Positions 59,419-64,000 of a DNA stretch of 64,000 nucleotides are shown here, piece by piece. The notes under the pieces were generated by a model, which saw only the letters and a program-made list of their open reading frames with translations, searched no databases and was not told where the DNA came from. Both the position numbers and the translations under genes were made by a program. The number at the start of each line of letters is the position of its first letter. Position 1 is the first letter of the stretch. The stretch is from the NCBI GenBank assembly GCA_018694835.1, contig JABHOG010000004.1:17216-81215 (forward strand), written 5' to 3'. The DNA is from Planctomycetota bacterium (GTDB lineage Bacteria; Planctomycetota; UBA8108; UBA1146).

Positions 59419-61169
59419 CTTCTCAGGATGCGGTCGCGGTCGAGGAGGCCGAGGATTTGCACCTGGCCGATGCGAGTGTTCCAGCGCGCCAGGTCTCCTT
59501 CACAGCGAATCGCCGGAGCCCCTCGTGGGATGGCATCGATGGGCAGAGTGAAGGTCACTGTGGAGACGAGATTCGCGGGGTCCTCCTGGCGTGAAATCTG
59601 GAGGCGGAACCTGGCACGCTTCGGATCTTCGGAAGGTCTTCGTTCCAGGGTGATGGAATGATCGATTCCTTCCTGGATGAATGCCGATTGCGACTGCTGT
59701 TCCACCTCGATAACAACCGGAACTCCGCTCCGAAGTGCCTCGATGCGGGGAGCGATTCCGCGACCCACCGCCAGGCCTATTCGTAGCCGGTCCCCAGGGC
59801 GTTCCGGATCTTGACCGGTTCTCAACTCGAGATCGGGAGTCCCGAGACAACGCAATCCATCGATGCGCCATCTGCGTAATTCCTTCAGATATGGGAAGGA
59901 AATGGCGCGCGGATCGTTGGCCCACAGTAATGATCCGTCGCGGACCACCGGCGCAATCTGGACATGTCCTCCCGCTGGCTCGGGGAGGGCTGGGTATCTG
60001 AAGAAGCGCTCGACCCGATCTCCGTCTTCTCCGAAATCGTAAGAGAGAAGTTCGTAGGGAGATGAACTGGAGAGGATTCCTCGCAGAAATCCATCGACCT
60101 GGATGCCAGTTTCTACCGCTCGACCGGGCCAATAGGTCCCCAGCAGGATGGCACAGAGAATCAGCGTCATGGCCATCGTGAGTTGTAGGACGGAGAGTCG
60201 AGTTTTGACGGGAGGGTCGATCTTCAGCTGCAATTGTTCCAGTTCCGAAAGCAATGCTCCATGGTCGTGTGGCCGATCTTCCGGACGCTTCTCCAGCATC
60301 CGAAGGACCAGCAGTGCCAGTTCAGGATGGATGCCTGAGCGAAGAGCGGCTGGAGACCTGGCTGGCTCGTTGACCTGGGCGACCATCAAGTCCACCCGAG
60401 AGTCTCTTTCGAAGGGAGGCTTGCCCGTGAGCAGGTGAAACAGCGTTGCGCCGAGACTATAGATGTCGGAGCGCTCGTCGAGAGCCCAGCCCTGGATCTG
60501 TTCGGGGGATCCATACTGAGGAGTGCAAAGAAACTCTGGTTCGTCCTGAGGATTTTCGCCGAGATTTCCCGCCAGGCCGAAGTCCACCAGTTTGACGACT
60601 CCGCGAGAGTCCTGTAGCAAGTTCGAGGGTTTCACATCTCGGTGGATGATGCCGCTTCTGACGGCAGCACGAAGTGCTCGCGCGGCAGAGATGGCGACGC
60701 GAATCGTTTCTGCAGATGACATGGGGCCGTGTTTCTCGACCTGGATCTCGAAACTGGGCCCCTCGAGAAACTCCATCACCAGGTAGGGAGGATCTTCGTC
60801 CTCATGGATGGCGTGAATTTGACCGATATTCGGGTGACTGACTGCAGCGATCGCGCGCGCCTCGGTGAGAAACCTCTCACGGATGTCGACGCTCTCCTGC
60901 AAGCGAGGGTGGATCCTCTTGATGGCAACGGTTCTCTGCAACCGTGGATCACGGGCACGGTAAACCACTCCCATTCCGCCCTCGCCGATTTTTTCTTCGA
61001 TGGAGAAGGAGCCGATCTGGTCGAGGCGAGGAGTTTTCAATGGCCGGGTCTCATCATGTGAACTTCCCGCGTCGGTGGTGTCGCCGGGGGAAAGCCTTCG
61101 ACTGGGAAGCAAGTGAGACCCCTTTCCTGAGAGAAGCGGTCGGGACTTCTCGCCTGAGCACGTGGCCAT
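59394..61169 (-). CDS. PknB-type Ser/Thr protein kinase with C-terminal TM and extracytoplasmic region
   Basis: IGEGGMGVVYRARDPRLQRTVAIKRI, IIHRDVKPSNLL, VDFGLAGN, YGSPEQIQGWALDERSDIYSLGATLFHLLTG; TM LTMAMTLILCAILLGTYW. Confidence 0.95.
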   Translation of the reverse strand: MATCSGEKSRPLLSGKGSHLLPSRRLSPGDTTDAGSSHDETRPLKTPRLDQIGSFSIEEKIGEGGMGVVYRARDPRLQRTVAIKRIHPRLQESVDIRERFLTEARAIAAVSHPNIGQIHAIHEDEDPPYLVMEFLEGPSFEIQVEKHGPMSSAETIRVAISAARALRAAVRSGIIHRDVKPSNLLQDSRGVVKLVDFGLAGNLGENPQDEPEFLCTPQYGSPEQIQGWALDERSDIYSLGATLFHLLTGKPPFERDSRVDLMVAQVNEPARSPAALRSGIHPELALLVLRMLEKRPEDRPHDHGALLSELEQLQLKIDPPVKTRLSVLQLTMAMTLILCAILLGTYWPGRAVETGIQVDGFLRGILSSSSPYELLSYDFGEDGDRVERFFRYPALPEPAGGHVQIAPVVRDGSLLWANDPRAISFPYLKELRRWRIDGLRCLGTPDLELRTGQDPERPGDRLRIGLAVGRGIAPRIEALRSGVPVVIEVEQQSQSAFIQEGIDHSITLERRPSEDPKRARFRLQISRQEDPANLVSTVTFTLPIDAIPRGAPAIRCEGDLARWNTRIGQVQILGLLDRDRILRSWNQGGGP

Positions 61170-61232
61170 GCTATCCTGCGGTCCCGACAGGGTGACGGGA
61201 CTCTGGCCGGAAGCACAGGAAATAGTCTCTTC

Positions 61233-62429
61233 ATGTCCGCTACTTTCGAAAAAAAACTGTCTGCTGCTGCGGGAGGGGACTTCCGCTCATTGCTGACTGC
61301 CGCATTTCATGCCGCAGGAAAGCACAGTGGCGAGGTCGAGGTGATTCGACTGACAGACGAGGATTTGCAAATCCTCGTCACTTCTGCGGATGAGGCTGCG
61401 GGGCAACGGCTGCTCGGTGCTCTGGTCTCACTTGGATTCGAGGATCCGCAGGAACTTCCGGTCCAGTGGCAGAAAGCCAGTGCCGCTGGAGTTGCCCCGG
61501 AGGGGTTCTACAGCACCACTCACCACCAGACCGAGGTACTGGACGGGGCGGTCTGGCAAGTCCTCCCTCAGCAGCGAATGGATGGTTGCATCACTCGTCG
61601 GGATGGAGCCCTTGCCTGCACCAAGTTGCGAGACGTGCAGGTCGGAGATGAAGTGGCGATCGGGCTGGACGGTGTGCGGTTGCTCGCCGAAAGCGCGACG
61701 GAGACGCGCCCTGCATTTGCCTTCATGTCCAACGATGTTTCCTCCGAGAGGCGAGCCGAGGTTCAGATCCGGGCGGTGGTCGACCTGGCCAGAGCCGCTC
61801 GGGAATCGGGCAAGAAGATCGTATGGGTGCCGGGACCCGTGGTCGTTCACACCGGTGCCGCCAACGACCTGGCTCAACTGACTACAGCAGGCTGGGTCGA
61901 TGCAGTATTGAGTGGAAATGCACTGGCAGTTCACGATATAGAAACACAATTGTACGGCACCAGCCTCGGTGTATCGGTCTCCGATGGAAGCGTGGTAGAG
62001 CATGGCCATTCTCACCACATGAGGGCCATCAACCGGATTCGAGAGCAGGGCTCGATCGAGGCTGCCGTCGCATCCGGGGTCCTCACAGCTGGCTTGATGC
62101 ATGCCCTGGTCGAGCGGAAGGTTCCATTCGTACTGGCGGGATCGATTCGAGATGACGGTCCCTTGCCGGAGACGGTGATGGATCTCATCGAAGCACAGGA
62201 TCGTTATGCGTCCCAGTTACAGGATGCGGGACTGGTCATCATCCTGGCCTCGATGCTCCATGGAATCGGAGTCGGCAACATGTTGCCGGGGAATGTGCCG
62301 TTGGTATGTGTCGATATCCATCCGGCGGTGGCCACCAAACTGGCCGATCGAGGATCGGCACAGGCGCTGGGGATCGTGACCGATGTGGGTCTCTTCGTCC
62401 GTACCCTGCGTGAGCAACTGGTCCGCTAG
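61233..62429 (+). CDS. TIGR00300-type LOR/SDH-domain protein (ornithine cyclodeaminase-like)
   Basis: WVPGPVVVHTGAANDLAQL, VLSGNALAVHDIETQLYGTSLGVS, GHSHHMRAINRIREQGSI, FVLAGSIRDDGPLPETVMD, LHGIGVGNMLPGNVPLVCVDIHPAVATKLADRGS. Confidence 0.82.
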   Translation: MSATFEKKLSAAAGGDFRSLLTAAFHAAGKHSGEVEVIRLTDEDLQILVTSADEAAGQRLLGALVSLGFEDPQELPVQWQKASAAGVAPEGFYSTTHHQTEVLDGAVWQVLPQQRMDGCITRRDGALACTKLRDVQVGDEVAIGLDGVRLLAESATETRPAFAFMSNDVSSERRAEVQIRAVVDLARAARESGKKIVWVPGPVVVHTGAANDLAQLTTAGWVDAVLSGNALAVHDIETQLYGTSLGVSVSDGSVVEHGHSHHMRAINRIREQGSIEAAVASGVLTAGLMHALVERKVPFVLAGSIRDDGPLPETVMDLIEAQDRYASQLQDAGLVIILASMLHGIGVGNMLPGNVPLVCVDIHPAVATKLADRGSAQALGIVTDVGLFVRTLREQLVR

Positions 62430-63718
62430 AGGGCCGTGCCGGAGCTGGGCTTCCGCTCCGCCGGGACCTCCTTTGAGGTCTCCTCAGGCTGCAGAATTTT
62501 TGGCTTCATCACCTTCGGTAGCGGACTCTCCTGCGCGCGAAAGGCGAGTATCGTCATCGCTGTCCCGTAGGAAGAACTGCGTGGGAAGACTCGATCATTC
62601 CACGAACCATCTTCACCCCTTACTTGCCACAATCGAGCGAGGATTCGCTGACGTAGTGGCTCCCGATCTTCTTCCGGGAGAGCCTGCAATGCCCTGGCAG
62701 CGTGGGTGTGGGCATAGAAGAAGTAGTAGGGAGCGATGTAGTACGGTGGATTGTGAGTGCCCGTTTGAGCGCGCCGCTTTTCGAGCCATTCCCAGTGTTC
62801 AAGGAATGCGTCGACCGCGGATCGGACTCTCTTTGCATCGGCACGGCCGGCCAACCACAGCGCAGTCTCACTCACGGCCATCCGCGCGCAGGCACCTTGA
62901 ACCGCCTCGAAGCCCTCTCCTGTGACCCGTGCAGGATTGGTCGAGTACTGAAAAGCGCCACTCTCGAGCCGAGCGGCTTCGAGTGTATCGAGGGCACGAT
63001 CGATCACAGCAAGGTCAAACTTGTATCCTCGATCTCTGGCTCTCATCAGTGCCATCACTGCTGGTGCTGTCATGAAGGGGGAAGCGGGACTCGATGCTCC
63101 CGACTGACGCCGGCGGGAGTAATTCCAACCACCGCCGGGGATCTCATTCTCGATCAGCGTGGAGATCAGTTTCTCGACCAGCTCATGACATGGTTTCTTC
63201 AGTTTTCCCGGGACCACCTTGAGTTCTTGCATCCGGAGAATCGTCTCCAGGCTTTCGATGTGCCCCCAGTCGCGAACATCGTAGCCACCGCTGAAGCCGC
63301 TACCCATTCGCGGTGCACGCAGTGATTCCTGTAGCAGGAACGAGAGTCCTCGCATCACGGAACCGACTCTTTGCGAATCCTTTTTCAGACCTGGAACTTC
63401 GATCAAGGAGCGCATCACGATGGCGGTTCCACCGACCCGATAGCCGGGAGGAATCTGCCCTCCTTCACGGTAAACACCTTCGTAGGGCCATTCCCGAAGT
63501 TGGACCTGCTTCTTTCCCCTGGATTCGGCAGGCTCCATCGACTCCTGATGAGAGACCAGCGTCGAGAGGGAGGCCTCGATCGCCTGGCCCCAGTCCGGTT
63601 CGCCAACGGGAAAAGCCATCTCGCCATCGAGTAAGGCCATCTCACCAACGGGTAAAGCCTTCGTGCTCGGCGCTCCGAGGGCGGAAATCAGTATGAAAAT
63701 CATCATCGAGTTCGTCAT
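62426..63718 (-). CDS. Prenyltransferase/squalene-oxidase-fold secreted protein
   Basis: Signal peptide; alpha/alpha-toroid-like repeats (GGWNYSRR..., SGAFQYSTNPARVTGEGFEAVQGACARMAV...GEDGSWNDRVFPRSSSYGTAMTILAF). Confidence 0.72.
   Translation of the reverse strand: MTNSMMIFILISALGAPSTKALPVGEMALLDGEMAFPVGEPDWGQAIEASLSTLVSHQESMEPAESRGKKQVQLREWPYEGVYREGGQIPPGYRVGGTAIVMRSLIEVPGLKKDSQRVGSVMRGLSFLLQESLRAPRMGSGFSGGYDVRDWGHIESLETILRMQELKVVPGKLKKPCHELVEKLISTLIENEIPGGGWNYSRRRQSGASSPASPFMTAPAVMALMRARDRGYKFDLAVIDRALDTLEAARLESGAFQYSTNPARVTGEGFEAVQGACARMAVSETALWLAGRADAKRVRSAVDAFLEHWEWLEKRRAQTGTHNPPYYIAPYYFFYAHTHAARALQALPEEDREPLRQRILARLWQVRGEDGSWNDRVFPRSSSYGTAMTILAFRAQESPLPKVMKPKILQPEETSKEVPAERKPSSGTAL
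63603..63665. repeat. Three degenerate 21-bp tandem repeats (CCAACGGGAAAAGCCATCTCG-like) at the N-terminus of the 62426-63718 gene
   Basis: Encodes LPVGEMALLDGEMAFPVGE; units 63603-23, 63624-44, 63645-65. Confidence 0.75.
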
Positions 63719-63916
63719 GGGACTCCTCTTACATCTGTGCAGTGGCCGGGATCATCGCACGGAGAGGGGAACTTGGGAAAGCCTTAGGGAACTGTAGAAG
63801 CCCACATCTGAGTGGTCAATAATGCTACACTATTACCCGAAATGAGCACCCCATCTGGGGAATGCGCTCGAGAGCCTGATCCGTGAGGAACTTCGAGATC
63901 GATGCAAATCCTTGTT

Positions 63917-63944
63917 TTGAAAGTACTTGTGTAGATTTTATAGG
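63917..63944 (+). promoter_or_regulatory. Sigma70-like promoter candidate reading out of the window
   Basis: TTGAAA - 16 nt - TATAGG in an AT-rich patch downstream of the divergent gene. Confidence 0.4.
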
Positions 63945-64000
63945 ATTGCTGTCGCTCGGACCCGGTGGAGTTCGAGTCGGGAACATGGTTTGCATGTCTC

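Noticed and set aside
63822-63840. Sigma54-like site on the minus strand upstream of the 62426-63718 gene
   Set aside because: GGGTAATAGTGTAGCA keeps only GG/GC; flanking bases do not match consensus.

Overview
64 kb bacterial chromosomal window, gene-dense and GC-rich. The protein families (ThuA-like, prenyltransferase-fold membrane proteins, Kelch/HEAT lipoproteins, Ser/Thr kinase, T2SS) suggest a Planctomycetota-like organism; this is inference, with no marker gene present. Main blocks: (i) partial ThuA-like protein and a large secreted subtilase with 5 PKD domains; (ii) a cNMP-binding-domain/methylglyoxal synthase fusion next to an NAD-type formate dehydrogenase whose catalytic subunit is split in the ORF track by an in-frame TGA, which I read as selenocysteine with an fdhF-like SECIS hairpin; (iii) cell-envelope and housekeeping genes (M48 protease, ArnT-like transferase, PAP2, radA, murD); (iv) a tightly coupled prenyltransferase-fold/thiS/thiG/CPBP/degenerate S24 regulator operon; (v) hemF, then an unannotated, strongly structured RNA candidate with its own sigma70-like promoter, then DUF971 and a tandem RND efflux operon; (vi) a type II secretion system split into two clusters (gspK-C-L-M on +, gspD-E-F-G-H-I-J on -) around Kelch/HEAT proteins, followed by a Ser/Thr kinase, FHA-GAF-sigma54 activator and channel-less secretin-domain gene set. 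Both T2SS clusters have good sigma54 (-24/-12) promoter candidates, suggesting a kinase/FHA/sigma54-controlled secretion regulon. No CRISPR array, IS element, rRNA or intact tRNA was recognised. All calls come from reading the sequence; no database search was run.
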